The notes below the pieces were generated by a model, which was given only the letters and a program-made list of their open reading frames with translations, was not told the DNA's origin and did not search any database. The translations under genes were made by a program, and so were the position numbers. 64,000 nt of DNA. Source: an uncultured Muribaculaceae bacterium. Lineage in GTDB: Bacteria > Bacteroidota > Bacteroidia > Bacteroidales > Muribaculaceae. Shown here one piece after another: positions 8,358 through 16,644 of this stretch; positions within the stretch are counted from its first letter, which is position 1; each line of letters opens with the position of its first letter. The DNA lies in the NCBI GenBank assembly GCA_910579035.1, contig CAJTSR010000006.1, positions 51,588 to 115,587 on the forward strand, read 5' to 3'.

Positions 8358-10463
8358 TCAACTGATACGGCTCCAGTCGGTACTGCGGTCTGTCATCAGT
8401 GCAAGTGCTCTGGCAAAATTGGCGTTTTGAGGCGAAGTCAGGTCGGGGTCGTCGTCGAGTAATTTTTCTGCCGCGCCGCGTGCCAGCTGTATTGTCTGGC
8501 CGTCGCGTGCCATGTTGGCTATTTTCAGTTCGAAGGGCAGCCCGCTCTGCATAGTGCCTTCGATATCTCCGGGGCCGCGCATCTGCATGTCGGCCTCGGC
8601 GATTACGAAGCCGTCGTTGGTCGATGTCATAATTTCGAGCCGCTTCCTTGTTTCAGCTGCAATCTTATGCTTTGTCATAAGCACGCAGTAGCTTTGGTCG
8701 GCGCCTCGGCCCACACGTCCGCGGAGCTGGTGGAGCTGCGACAGTCCGAACCGTTCGGCATTCTCGATTATCATGGTGGTGGCGTTGGGAACGTTCACTC
8801 CCACTTCTATCACTGTGGTAGAAACGAGTATGGAGGCCTCGCCTGACGCGAATCGAGTCATTTGATCATCTTTCTCGGATGGCTTCATACGTCCGTGCAC
8901 GAAAGCCGCCTTGTAGGACGGAAAACGGGCAGATATGCGCTCGAAGCCCTCTGTGGCACTTTTCAGGTCGAGTTTTTCATTTTCCTCGATGAGAGGGTAC
9001 ACTATGTATACCTGCCGACCGGCCTTGAGCTGTGATTCGATGGCTTTGTCTACGCGATCTCTCTGTTCGTCGTAGCGCAAGACGGTCGACACAGGCTTTC
9101 GTCCCGGCGGAAGCTCGTCGATTACAGACACGTCGAGGTCGCCGTACACAGTCATTGCGAGAGTTCGCGGTATGGGAGTGGCCGTCATCACAAGTACGTG
9201 TGGCGGAATCTCGCTCTTGGCCCACAGGCGGGCGCGCTGCGCCACTCCGAAGCGGTGTTGCTCGTCGATTACCACGAATCCAAGACGAGAGAACTGCACT
9301 TTGTCTTCGATTACAGCGTGGGTGCCTACAAGAATGTGAAGCGAGCCGTCGGCAAGACTTTCGGCTATCTGCCGTCGTTGCGACGCCTTGGTTGAGCCGG
9401 TCAGCAGCCTCACGTTAAGTCCTATTTTGGCGCACATACCCGATATGGTTTCATAGTGCTGGGTGGCCAATATCTCGGTGGGAGCCATAAGGCAGGCCTG
9501 GAAACCGTTGTCAACCGCCAATAGCATGGTCATAAGCGCGACAAGTGTTTTGCCGCTGCCCACATCTCCCTGCACAAGACGGTTCATCTGCCGCTGGCCT
9601 ATAATGTCGGCTCTGATTTCCTTGATAACCCTTTTCTGCGCCCCTGTAAGCTCGAAAGGGAGGCACTGCGAGTAAAAATCGTTGAACCAACGGCCTACCC
9701 TCGGCATATAGTATCCGGCGATGGACTCTTTGCGCTTTCGGGAGCGCCTGAGGATATCTACCTGAATGTAAAACAGCTCCTCGAATTTAAGTCGTAGCCG
9801 AGCCATCTGGAGTGTGCGCGGGTCCGGCGGGAGGTGCACGGCGCGTATGGCCGCATCGTATGACATAAGGCCGAGGCTTTCGACCACGCTACGGGGAAGC
9901 ATGTCGGCAAAAGGCGTTGTGCGCCCTGCCAAAAAAGAGGCGATTGAGGCATAGAATGCCCGGCTCCCGAAATTGTTGCTGCGCAGTCGCTCTGTAAGCG
10001 GGTATACGCCGCGGAGTCCTTCTTGTGCGAATGTCGACCCCGGAATATCGACCTCGGGGTGCGACATCTGTAATGTGGAATTGAAGCGCGAGGGTTTTGC
10101 GAACAGCACGTATTCTTGCCCGGTGCTTAGGCGGCGCCTCATCGTGTTCACACCCTTGAACCATACGCATTCCAAGGTGGCGGTGCCGTCGGAGAATAGT
10201 CCTACGAGCCTCATCTTGGCGCCTTCGCCTACCACGTTGAGCGACACAAAGCGTCCACGCACCTGTACCGATGGCAATTCGTCGAGGTTGGCGTCGACAA
10301 GGCTGCGTATGGAGTATGTGGTTGAACGGTCTACGTAGCTTGCCGGGAAATGGTGCAGGAGGTCGTAGGCGGAACGTATTCCTAACTCCGCTGCAAGCAG
10401 TTGCGCTCTCTGAGGCCCTACGCCCTTGATGTACTTTATGTCGTAATTTCGGAGTGAGAGCAT
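8358..10463 (-). CDS. recG: ATP-dependent DNA helicase RecG
   Basis: Remodels stalled replication forks and Holliday junctions. The 701 residues include the N-terminal wedge/OB region (about 60-150), Walker A GDVGSGKT at 299-306, motif II VVIDEQHRFG (DEQH rather than DEAH, as in RecG/Mfd), motif III VMTATPIPRTLAMT, and helicase C motifs LVSTTVIEVGVNVPNAT and QLRGRVGRG. The start codon overlaps the 3' end of ispD by 28 bases in another frame, so it belongs to the pyrB-to-recG run. Confidence 0.97.
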   Translation of the reverse strand: MLSLRNYDIKYIKGVGPQRAQLLAAELGIRSAYDLLHHFPASYVDRSTTYSIRSLVDANLDELPSVQVRGRFVSLNVVGEGAKMRLVGLFSDGTATLECVWFKGVNTMRRRLSTGQEYVLFAKPSRFNSTLQMSHPEVDIPGSTFAQEGLRGVYPLTERLRSNNFGSRAFYASIASFLAGRTTPFADMLPRSVVESLGLMSYDAAIRAVHLPPDPRTLQMARLRLKFEELFYIQVDILRRSRKRKESIAGYYMPRVGRWFNDFYSQCLPFELTGAQKRVIKEIRADIIGQRQMNRLVQGDVGSGKTLVALMTMLLAVDNGFQACLMAPTEILATQHYETISGMCAKIGLNVRLLTGSTKASQRRQIAESLADGSLHILVGTHAVIEDKVQFSRLGFVVIDEQHRFGVAQRARLWAKSEIPPHVLVMTATPIPRTLAMTVYGDLDVSVIDELPPGRKPVSTVLRYDEQRDRVDKAIESQLKAGRQVYIVYPLIEENEKLDLKSATEGFERISARFPSYKAAFVHGRMKPSEKDDQMTRFASGEASILVSTTVIEVGVNVPNATTMIIENAERFGLSQLHQLRGRVGRGADQSYCVLMTKHKIAAETRKRLEIMTSTNDGFVIAEADMQMRGPGDIEGTMQSGLPFELKIANMARDGQTIQLARGAAEKLLDDDPDLTSPQNANFARALALMTDRSTDWSRIS

Positions 10464-11161
10464 CGGCGCAGCAGTACTTCGGCAATTTCGAGGTCGGCCG
10501 GATTGGTAATCTTCAGATTATATGGGTTTCCTTCGACATATTGCACGCGGCAACCTGCGGCGTAAGCCACAGAGGCATCGTCGGTCATACGGGCAATGTC
10601 AGCTCTGCATGTGCGGTACGCGTTGGCAAGGAGCTTGCCGTTGAATCCCTGCGGTGTCTGTACGGCAAGATATCTGGCTCTGTCGACCGGGGCGGCGGAG
10701 TCGTCGTTGCTCAGCTCCATCAGGGAATCTGTCGGTTTCAGAGCCGGGACTACTGCCGGGGTTCCCGAATGGCAGGTGTCGATTATCCGACGCACAAGCG
10801 GTTCGCCGGCCAGCGGGCGGGCGCCGTCGTGAACGAGCACAATGTCCTGTTCCGTCGGGTTGACTGCTGCGATTGCAGCTTCGACAGATTGTGCTCGCGT
10901 GGCACCGCCGGTCACTATCAGGGGCGATGTGTAGCCTGCTTCGGCACAGAGCTTGCGCCATAAGTCGTGATGGTTTTCGCTTAGCACGAGCACTATGTCC
11001 GATTTAATGCCGGAAGATGCAGCCACACTTCGGAAGAGGTCGATTGAATGGCATACAACGGGCTTACCTCCCAGTTTGAGAAACTGTTTGGGAATATCGC
11101 CGCCGAAGCGGGTACCCCCTCCGGCGGCGACAATAATGAAATATACTGTTCCTTTCAGCAC
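10436..11161 (-). CDS. ispD: 2-C-methyl-D-erythritol 4-phosphate cytidylyltransferase
   Basis: Third step of the MEP isoprenoid pathway, forming CDP-methylerythritol from MEP and CTP. The nucleotide-binding motif AAGGGTRFGGDIPKQF is at residues 12-27, with LVHDGARPL in the middle and a C-terminal ITNPADLEIAE; 241 residues is normal. The start codon appears to be GTG, three bases after the glyA stop, which suggests translational coupling. No in-frame ATG near the N-terminus would keep the nucleotide-binding loop. Confidence 0.93.
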   Translation of the reverse strand: MLKGTVYFIIVAAGGGTRFGGDIPKQFLKLGGKPVVCHSIDLFRSVAASSGIKSDIVLVLSENHHDLWRKLCAEAGYTSPLIVTGGATRAQSVEAAIAAVNPTEQDIVLVHDGARPLAGEPLVRRIIDTCHSGTPAVVPALKPTDSLMELSNDDSAAPVDRARYLAVQTPQGFNGKLLANAYRTCRADIARMTDDASVAYAAGCRVQYVEGNPYNLKITNPADLEIAEVLLRRCSHSEITT

Positions 11162-11164
11162 AGT

Positions 11165-12445
11165 TTACCAGGCGAAGATAGGACGCTGCGACATCATTTC
11201 GTTCACAGCCTTGCGTACAGATGCTATTGTGGCGGCATCTTCGGGTGCGGCCAGCACGGTATCGATCATTTCTGCAATGACACCCATTTCAGACTCCTTG
11301 AGGCCGCGGGTAGTGATTGCGGGAGTTCCGAGGCGTATGCCCGAGGTCTGGAAGGGCGAACGGCTGTCGTAGGGCACCATGTTTTTATTAGCGGTGATGT
11401 CAGCTTCGACGAGAACTCGTTCTGCAACCTTGCCCGTGAGTTCGGGGAACTTGGTGCGAAGGTCGATAAGTATGCAGTGGTTGTCGGTGCCGCCTGATAC
11501 GATTTTGTATCCCATATCGCTCATAGCTGCGGCAAGTGCTGCGGCATTGGCTTTTACCTGAGTCTGGTATGTGCGGAATTCGGGTTGGAGCGCTTCGTGG
11601 AATGCCACTGCTTTGGCTGCTATCACATGCTCGAGGGGGCCGCCTTGTACGCCGGGGAAAAGGGCAGAGTCAAGAATCTGCGACATCATGCGCGGCTCGC
11701 CTTTCGGGCTTTTCTTGCCCCAGGGATTAACGAAGTCGCGTCCCATGAGAATGATGCCTCCGCGCGGGCCGCGCAGGGTCTTGTGGGTTGTGGAGGTTAC
11801 GATATGCGCGTGCTTCACAGGATTGTCAAGCAGGCCTGCGGCGATGAGGCCTGCAGGGTGTGCCATATCTACCATAAATATAGCTCCTATTTCGTCGGCA
11901 AGGGTACGCATGCGGGCGTAGTCCCATTCACGGGAATAGGCGCTTGCTCCGCCGATAATCAGTTTGGGACGTTCGCGGCGGCAAACTTCTTCCATCTGCT
12001 CGTAGTCGATGCAGCCGGTTTCGGCGTTCACTCCGTATTCAAGGGCGTGGTACACGAGGCCGGAGAAGTTCACGGGGCTGCCGTGGGTGAGGTGGCCGCC
12101 ATGGCTCAGGTTGAGGCCGATGAATTTGTCGCCGGGCTGAAGGCAGGCAAGGAACACGGTCATATTGGCTTGCGCGCCCGAGTGGGGCTGCACGTTGGCG
12201 TATTCAGCGCCAAAAAGCTGCTTGATGCGTTCTATCGCGAGCGATTCAACCTGGTCTACAACCTGGCAACCGCCGTAATAGCGTCGGCCGGGATAGCCTT
12301 CGGCATATTTGTTGGTCAGGCACGAGCCCATGGCGCGCATCACATCGTCGCTTACATAGTTTTCTGAAGCAATGAGTTCGATGCCGTCTTTCTGGCGGCG
12401 TCCTTCGGCTTCGATTAGGTCGAAAAGTGCTGTGTCGTGGAGCAT
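11165..12445 (-). CDS. glyA: Serine hydroxymethyltransferase
   Basis: PLP enzyme that interconverts serine and glycine while loading tetrahydrofolate with a one-carbon unit. The 426 residues carry the SHMT signature VTSTTHKTLRGPRGG with the PLP-binding Lys222, IELIASENYVS near the N-terminus, and YPGRRYYGG. Full length with no missing motif. It lies between the flavin reductase gene (16-base gap) and ispD (three-base gap) on the minus strand. Confidence 0.97.
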   Translation of the reverse strand: MLHDTALFDLIEAEGRRQKDGIELIASENYVSDDVMRAMGSCLTNKYAEGYPGRRYYGGCQVVDQVESLAIERIKQLFGAEYANVQPHSGAQANMTVFLACLQPGDKFIGLNLSHGGHLTHGSPVNFSGLVYHALEYGVNAETGCIDYEQMEEVCRRERPKLIIGGASAYSREWDYARMRTLADEIGAIFMVDMAHPAGLIAAGLLDNPVKHAHIVTSTTHKTLRGPRGGIILMGRDFVNPWGKKSPKGEPRMMSQILDSALFPGVQGGPLEHVIAAKAVAFHEALQPEFRTYQTQVKANAAALAAAMSDMGYKIVSGGTDNHCILIDLRTKFPELTGKVAERVLVEADITANKNMVPYDSRSPFQTSGIRLGTPAITTRGLKESEMGVIAEMIDTVLAAPEDAATIASVRKAVNEMMSQRPIFAW

Positions 12446-12461
12446 AAGTGAATATTGAAAT

Positions 12462-13031
12462 TTATTGTTTTTTCTTTTTCTTTACTGAGAATCCGAATGT
12501 GCCGAGGAGCTCTCCCTGAGTGTAGTATCCTCCGTGGCTGTAGCTCATCAGTCCGGCTTTTTCAAGAGAGAACTTGCCGGTGTCGGCGTCCATATACATA
12601 TCGTCGGCCAAGGCGCCTGTTATCTCGGCGATAAACATATCGTGGCTTCCGAGGTGCGTTATGCTGCGTACGCGGCATTCAAGCGACAGCGGGGACTCGG
12701 CAACGGCAGGACATTCCACGGCCACTCCCGGATACGGGGTAAGGCCAGACAACTCCCATTTGTCGGAGTCCCTGCCCGAACGCACTCCGCAGAGGTCGGT
12801 GGCGCGGGCCATGGATGCCGTTGTGAGGTTGACGGTGAACTGCATATTGGCGCTTATCAGGCCGTGGGAGTAGCGCTCGGGCCGCACAGATATGTACAGC
12901 ATGGGCGGGTTGGTGCAGACTATGCCTGTCCACGCTACCGTGATAAGGTTCGACGCCTCGTTTGTGCCGCAGCTCACAAGCACGGCAGGGAGCGGGTAGA
13001 GCAGGGTCCCCCCTTTCCACGCCTGCTTCAT
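12462..13031 (-). CDS. Flavin reductase family protein (FMN-binding split barrel)
   Basis: A 189-residue protein of the flavin reductase-like family, which binds FMN/FAD and often supplies reduced flavin. Visible features are an N-terminal PLPAVLVSCG, NLITVAWTGIVCTNPPMLYISVRPERYSHGLI and the later HDMFIAEITG, typical of the FMN-binding split barrel. A lysine-rich tail (KKKKKQ) ends the protein. It overlaps pyrI by four bases (ATGA). The physiological partner is unknown, and coupling with a pyrimidine gene may be only positional. Confidence 0.85.
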   Translation of the reverse strand: MKQAWKGGTLLYPLPAVLVSCGTNEASNLITVAWTGIVCTNPPMLYISVRPERYSHGLISANMQFTVNLTTASMARATDLCGVRSGRDSDKWELSGLTPYPGVAVECPAVAESPLSLECRVRSITHLGSHDMFIAEITGALADDMYMDADTGKFSLEKAGLMSYSHGGYYTQGELLGTFGFSVKKKKKQ

Positions 13032-13492
13032 AGAAGCGACGGTGCCTCGTCGGAGCCTACGCTATGGCCGCAATAATAGCAGCGAAGTTCCACGGCCGAC
13101 TTGTTTGTGACGTCGAACCGTGTGGGCATAGGCTCGTGGTTGGTAATGCACTTGGGATTGGGGCAACGGACTATTCCCGTTATCACGTCGGGCAGGTTGA
13201 CCGGGCGTTTTTCCACCACTTCGTAGTCGCGTATTATGTTGACTACTGCGGTGGGGGCTATTATGGCTATGCGGTCAAGCACGTCCTGCGGAAATTCTGT
13301 GTCGGCCACCTTGATGATTCCTTTGGAGCCAAGGCGTCCGCTGGCAAGATTGTTGCCTATGGTGACGCTTTTGTCCATCGATTCGATGCCGAGTATGCGG
13401 ACGGCGGCGAAAAGTGCCGGAGCCGGTATGTGGTCGATAACTGTGCCGGCCCGCAAGGCTGCTACAGCGAGTTCTTTTTTATCACTTGTCAT
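13028..13492 (-). CDS. pyrI: Aspartate carbamoyltransferase regulatory subunit
   Basis: Regulatory chain that binds CTP/ATP and structures the ATCase holoenzyme through zinc. 154 residues. An N-terminal allosteric domain (VIDHIPAPALF...ILGI) is followed by a zinc domain with four cysteines, C110, C115, C138 and C141, in CPNPKC and CYYCG. The gene overlaps both pyrB (four bases) and the flavin reductase gene (four bases). Confidence 0.96.
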   Translation of the reverse strand: MTSDKKELAVAALRAGTVIDHIPAPALFAAVRILGIESMDKSVTIGNNLASGRLGSKGIIKVADTEFPQDVLDRIAIIAPTAVVNIIRDYEVVEKRPVNLPDVITGIVRCPNPKCITNHEPMPTRFDVTNKSAVELRCYYCGHSVGSDEAPSLL

Positions 13493-14412
13493 TTCGGTGG
13501 TATTTGGATTCCTAATGCACGTGTAATTATGGCCTGACGGGCGTATACGCCGTTGCGGGCCTGCTCGAAGTAATATGCTTTCGGGTTGTCGTCGACATCG
13601 CGGTCAATCTCGTTGACGCGTGGCAGCGGGTGGAGTACGCGCAGGTTCGGCTTGCTGTCGGCGAGCATGGCGTTTCGGAGAGTGTAGAGGTTTTTCACTT
13701 TCTCATACTCCATGGCGTCGGAGAAACGCTCACGCTGAACACGGGTCATATACAGTATGTCGGCGGAGTTTATTACCTCGGGTGAAAATTCGGTATGCTC
13801 GGTATAAGCTATGCCTTCGCGGCGGCACACATCTATATATTCCTGCGGCATTCTCAGCTGGGGCGAGGACACGAAATGGAACACCGGGTTGAAATATCTC
13901 ATGGCCATAAGCAGGGAGTGCACGGTGCGGCCGTATTTGAGATCGCCCACCATGGCTATGTTGAGTCCTTCGAGTTTGCCCTGTGTTTTCAGTATGGAAT
14001 ATAAGTCGAGCATGGTCTGCGACGGGTGCTGGTTCGCTCCGTCACCGGCGTTGACTACCGGCACGTCGGTAACCTCGGTGGCGTATCTTGCCGCTCCTTC
14101 GAGAAAATGCCGCATAATTATTATGTCGGCATAGTTCGACACCATTTTGATGGTATCCTTGAGGGTTTCGCCTTTTGACGTGCTTGATGTGGAAGCGTCT
14201 GAGAAACCGATAACCCTGCCGCCAAGACGGTTTACCGCTGTTTCAAAACTAAGACGGGTGCGGGTTGACGGTTCGAAAAAAAGCGTGGCGGCAACACGTC
14301 CGTCGAGCAACTTGCTGTTTGGATGAGCCTCGAAATAACTGGCCCGCTCGAGCAGGTCGAGCATTTCCTCTTTTGTTATGTCCGAAATGGAAACAAGACT
14401 ATTGGTGTTCAT
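13489..14412 (-). CDS. pyrB: Aspartate carbamoyltransferase catalytic subunit
   Basis: Commits carbamoyl phosphate and aspartate to pyrimidine synthesis. The carbamoyl phosphate motif FFEPSTRTRLSFE is near residue 45, and GDGANQHPSQTMLDL and VLHPLPRVNEID are also present. The start is set at the ATG at 14412, giving 307 residues; a longer frame would begin inside the promoter element at 14440-14447. It is the first gene of the run pyrB-pyrI-flavin reductase-glyA-ispD-recG. The leader is only about 23 bases, so a long pyrimidine attenuator is unlikely here. Confidence 0.96.
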   Translation of the reverse strand: MNTNSLVSISDITKEEMLDLLERASYFEAHPNSKLLDGRVAATLFFEPSTRTRLSFETAVNRLGGRVIGFSDASTSSTSKGETLKDTIKMVSNYADIIIMRHFLEGAARYATEVTDVPVVNAGDGANQHPSQTMLDLYSILKTQGKLEGLNIAMVGDLKYGRTVHSLLMAMRYFNPVFHFVSSPQLRMPQEYIDVCRREGIAYTEHTEFSPEVINSADILYMTRVQRERFSDAMEYEKVKNLYTLRNAMLADSKPNLRVLHPLPRVNEIDRDVDDNPKAYYFEQARNGVYARQAIITRALGIQIPPK

Positions 14413-14439
14413 TTGCACCGTTGGTTTAGTTGTACGGCA

Positions 14440-14447
14440 CAAAAGTA
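14440..14447 (-). promoter_or_regulatory. -7 promoter element for the pyrBI run
   Basis: Minus strand TACTTTTG, matching TAnnTTTG, 27 bases before the pyrB start codon. Confidence 0.6.
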
Positions 14448-14493
14448 CTAAATTCGCCCCGAAAGTGCAATTTTTATTTTTGGAGAATGTCGG

Positions 14494-14529
14494 CTGACAG
14501 CGGAAAAAAATTCCGTAACGGAGTGTCAG
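14494..14529. repeat. Compound stem-loop in the pyrB/HAD divergent region
   Basis: Outer arms CTGACA and TGTCAG enclose an inner stem CGGAA/TTCCG with a five-A loop. It sits between two diverging promoters and upstream of both start points, so its role is unclear. Confidence 0.4.
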
Positions 14530-14558
14530 GTCGATATGTTTGGAGGATATGGCGCGGT

Positions 14559-14572
14559 GTGAAATTTTTCAC
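14559..14572. promoter_or_regulatory. Operator-like palindrome, Rex-like core
   Basis: Perfect arms GTGAAA and TTTCAC around TT, upstream of the HAD/rnf promoter. The arms match the core of operators known for Rex-type NADH sensors in other bacteria. Its core GAAATTTTTC recurs 44 bases downstream. Confidence 0.45.
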
Positions 14573-14589
14573 TTATTTTTGGTATAAGC

Positions 14590-14624
14590 TTTGTTTAGAT
14601 TATGGAAATTTTTCCATAATTTTG
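14590..14624 (+). promoter_or_regulatory. Promoter of the HAD-rseC-rnf operon
   Basis: TTTG at 14590-14593 and TAATTTTG at 14617-14624 with a 23-base spacer (consensus about 19-21). Only four bases separate the -7 element from the ATG, which implies a leaderless or nearly leaderless transcript. Confidence 0.6.
14599..14620. promoter_or_regulatory. Operator-like palindrome overlapping the -7 box
   Basis: Perfect ten-base arms ATTATGGAAA and TTTCCATAAT separated by TT. It covers the spacer and the first half of the -7 element, the position expected for a repressor site. Confidence 0.5.
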
Positions 14625-14628
14625 CCCT

Positions 14629-15285
14629 ATGAAAACTTATGTGATTTTCGACCTCGACGGAACGCTCCTGAATACCATCGACGACCTTGCGCAAGCTACC
14701 AATTATGCCTTGCGCGAGCTTGGTTTTCCGCAGCATGGATTGTGGATATATCCTAATATGGTAGGCAACGGCGTGGGGCGCCTTATGGAGCGCGCACTCC
14801 CTGACGATGCCCGGAGCGAAAAGAATGTGAAAGATATGCTGGCGGTGTTCAAGAGCTACTACGACGAGCATTGCTGCGATGCCACCAAGCCTTATCCGGG
14901 AATATCGGAAATGCTTGAAGAGTTCACATCAAGGGGTGTTAATCTTGCCGTGACTTCCAACAAATATCAGGAAGCCGTTACCAAAATAATCGGGCATTAT
15001 TTCCCGACAGCCAATTTCAAGGCAGTGTTGGGAAATGAGGAGGGCATTCCGCGCAAGCCGGATCCGTCGATTGTGTTCAAGGCGCTTTCGATGTGTCCCA
15101 CGCCAAAGGCGGAAGTGCTGTATGTTGGAGATTCCGGCGTGGATATGGAAACAGCCCGGCGTGCCTGCGTGGAGTCTGTGGGCGTGAGCTGGGGCTTCAG
15201 AAAGATCCACGAGTTGAAAGAGGCATATGCCGACCATATTGTGTCCACGCCCTCGCAGATACTCGAACTGGCCGGAATCAAGTAG
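14629..15285 (+). CDS. HAD-family hydrolase, phosphoglycolate phosphatase-like
   Basis: A 218-residue HAD phosphatase. Motif I FDLDGTLLNT with nucleophile Asp8 and acid Asp10, motif II AVTSNK, motif III lysine in PRKPDPSIV and motif IV VGDSGVDMETA are all intact. A helical cap (about 15-85) makes it subclass I, closest to phosphoglycolate and pyrophosphate phosphatases; the substrate is not fixed by sequence. It is the first gene of the run leading to rseC and rnfBCDGEA. Confidence 0.88.
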   Translation: MKTYVIFDLDGTLLNTIDDLAQATNYALRELGFPQHGLWIYPNMVGNGVGRLMERALPDDARSEKNVKDMLAVFKSYYDEHCCDATKPYPGISEMLEEFTSRGVNLAVTSNKYQEAVTKIIGHYFPTANFKAVLGNEEGIPRKPDPSIVFKALSMCPTPKAEVLYVGDSGVDMETARRACVESVGVSWGFRKIHELKEAYADHIVSTPSQILELAGIK

Positions 15286-15323
15286 TAAGTATTGACCAAA
15301 ATCAAACCAATTATAAAGTATAT

Positions 15324-15773
15324 ATGGACGATTCGAGATATAGCGTGGTGCATCGAGGTCGTGTGGAAGAAGTGCGTGGTTCTACGGCCCGCGTGTCGGT
15401 TGTTATGGAGGATGGCGCGCGCTCGTGTGCAGGCTGCGCACTTGTGCATAAATGCGGTTCTGATACAAGTGGCTCCGACAAAGCGGGTATGGTGGTAGAC
15501 GCCTTTATCCCTGCCGGATTTGTAAGTTCCGTGTCGGAGGGCGGTACGGTGAGTATCGGAGCGAGGAAAAACACGGTGCTTACATCTATTCTGCTTCTTG
15601 TGGTGTTGCCACTTGCTTCGATGATTTGTGTGATGGCTGTGTGCCTTGCCGCCGGACTTGGTGACGGGGCGGCTGGAGGTGCCGGGCTTGTAGCGATAGC
15701 GCTTGCGTTTGCGGCGCTTTTTATATGGGGCAAAAAAGTTTCGCGGCATCCAGTTTGGATAATAATAGAATGA
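15324..15773 (+). CDS. rseC: SoxR-reducing/RseC family protein
   Basis: A 149-residue membrane protein of the RseC/MucC family, often encoded next to Rnf or Rsx. The N-terminal soluble part (about 1-75) carries the cysteine cluster SCAGCALVHKCG, and two transmembrane helices follow (about 92-112 and 118-136). The ATG at 15324 is chosen because it gives the family-typical start (MDDSRYSVVHRGRVEEV); the frame extends further upstream, but only into the HAD gene. In this context it may help assemble or tune the Rnf complex, which is an inference. Confidence 0.85.
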   Translation: MDDSRYSVVHRGRVEEVRGSTARVSVVMEDGARSCAGCALVHKCGSDTSGSDKAGMVVDAFIPAGFVSSVSEGGTVSIGARKNTVLTSILLLVVLPLASMICVMAVCLAAGLGDGAAGGAGLVAIALAFAALFIWGKKVSRHPVWIIIE

Positions 15774-15798
15774 AATCGTTTGTCATAAAGATTTGATT

Positions 15799-16638
15799 AT
15801 GCAGACTGTTATATATACTATTGTTGTTCTTGGAGTCCTCGGGCTTGTGGGTGCGCTTGTGCTTTATCTCACGGCAAAGAGATTTCACGTGGAGGAAGAC
15901 GAGCGTATCAGCCGTATAGAAGACTTATTGCCGGGAGCCAATTGCGGAGCGTGCGGGCGGAATGGCTGCCATGATTTTGCATGTGCGTGTGTTGAAAAAG
16001 GTTCTTTGGAAGGCCTTGTGTGTCCCGGTGCATCGGCAGGCGCGATGGATTCGGTGTCGGAAATTCTCGGTGTTGCGCCGGCTGCCGACCGGGAGCGCTT
16101 TGTGGCTGTGCTTAAGTGCAATGGCTCGTGTACTGTTCGTCCGCGTGTGTATGAGTATGACGGAGCGGAATCGTGCGCTGTTATGGACGCTGTGGGGGTA
16201 GGCCGTAGCGGGTGCGCATATGGTTGCCTCGGCTGCGGTGACTGTGTGGGGGCATGCCGTTTTGGTGCTCTTTCGATTAACCGCGAAACAGGACTTGCGG
16301 AAATTGACCCTCAGGCTTGCACCGGTTGCGGTGCGTGTACGGCTGAATGCCCTCGTCGTTTGTTGGAATTGCGCCCTGTAGGACGGCGAGAACGCCGTGT
16401 ATGGGTGGCATGCAGCAATCGTGATAAAGGGGCTGTGGCCCGCAAGGTTTGTGCTGCAGCCTGCATAGCTTGTGGCAAATGTTCGAGGGAGTGTCCGTTT
16501 GAAGCTATAGACGTAAACGGTAATTTAGCATATGTAGATGCAGCAAAATGTAAGACTTGCGGAAAATGTATCGGAGTATGCCCCACAGGTGCCATCTCTG
16601 CGACATTTGCTCCTGCTGTTGTTAACGAAAAGATATAG
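15799..16638 (+). CDS. rnfB: Rnf complex ferredoxin-type subunit RnfB
   Basis: Electron entry subunit of the ion-translocating ferredoxin:NAD+ oxidoreductase. An N-terminal transmembrane helix is followed by a four-cysteine Fe-S domain (CGACGRNGCHDFAC...VCPG) and four ferredoxin motifs: CLGCGDCVGAC, CTGCGACTAEC, CIACGKCSREC and CKTCGKCIGVC. With 279 residues it is longer than the ~190-residue proteobacterial RsxB, resembling the anaerobe type with extra clusters. The ATG at 15799 is preferred over a TTG six bases upstream. rnfC follows after six bases. Confidence 0.95.
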   Translation: MQTVIYTIVVLGVLGLVGALVLYLTAKRFHVEEDERISRIEDLLPGANCGACGRNGCHDFACACVEKGSLEGLVCPGASAGAMDSVSEILGVAPAADRERFVAVLKCNGSCTVRPRVYEYDGAESCAVMDAVGVGRSGCAYGCLGCGDCVGACRFGALSINRETGLAEIDPQACTGCGACTAECPRRLLELRPVGRRERRVWVACSNRDKGAVARKVCAAACIACGKCSRECPFEAIDVNGNLAYVDAAKCKTCGKCIGVCPTGAISATFAPAVVNEKI

Positions 16639-16644
16639 TAACCT

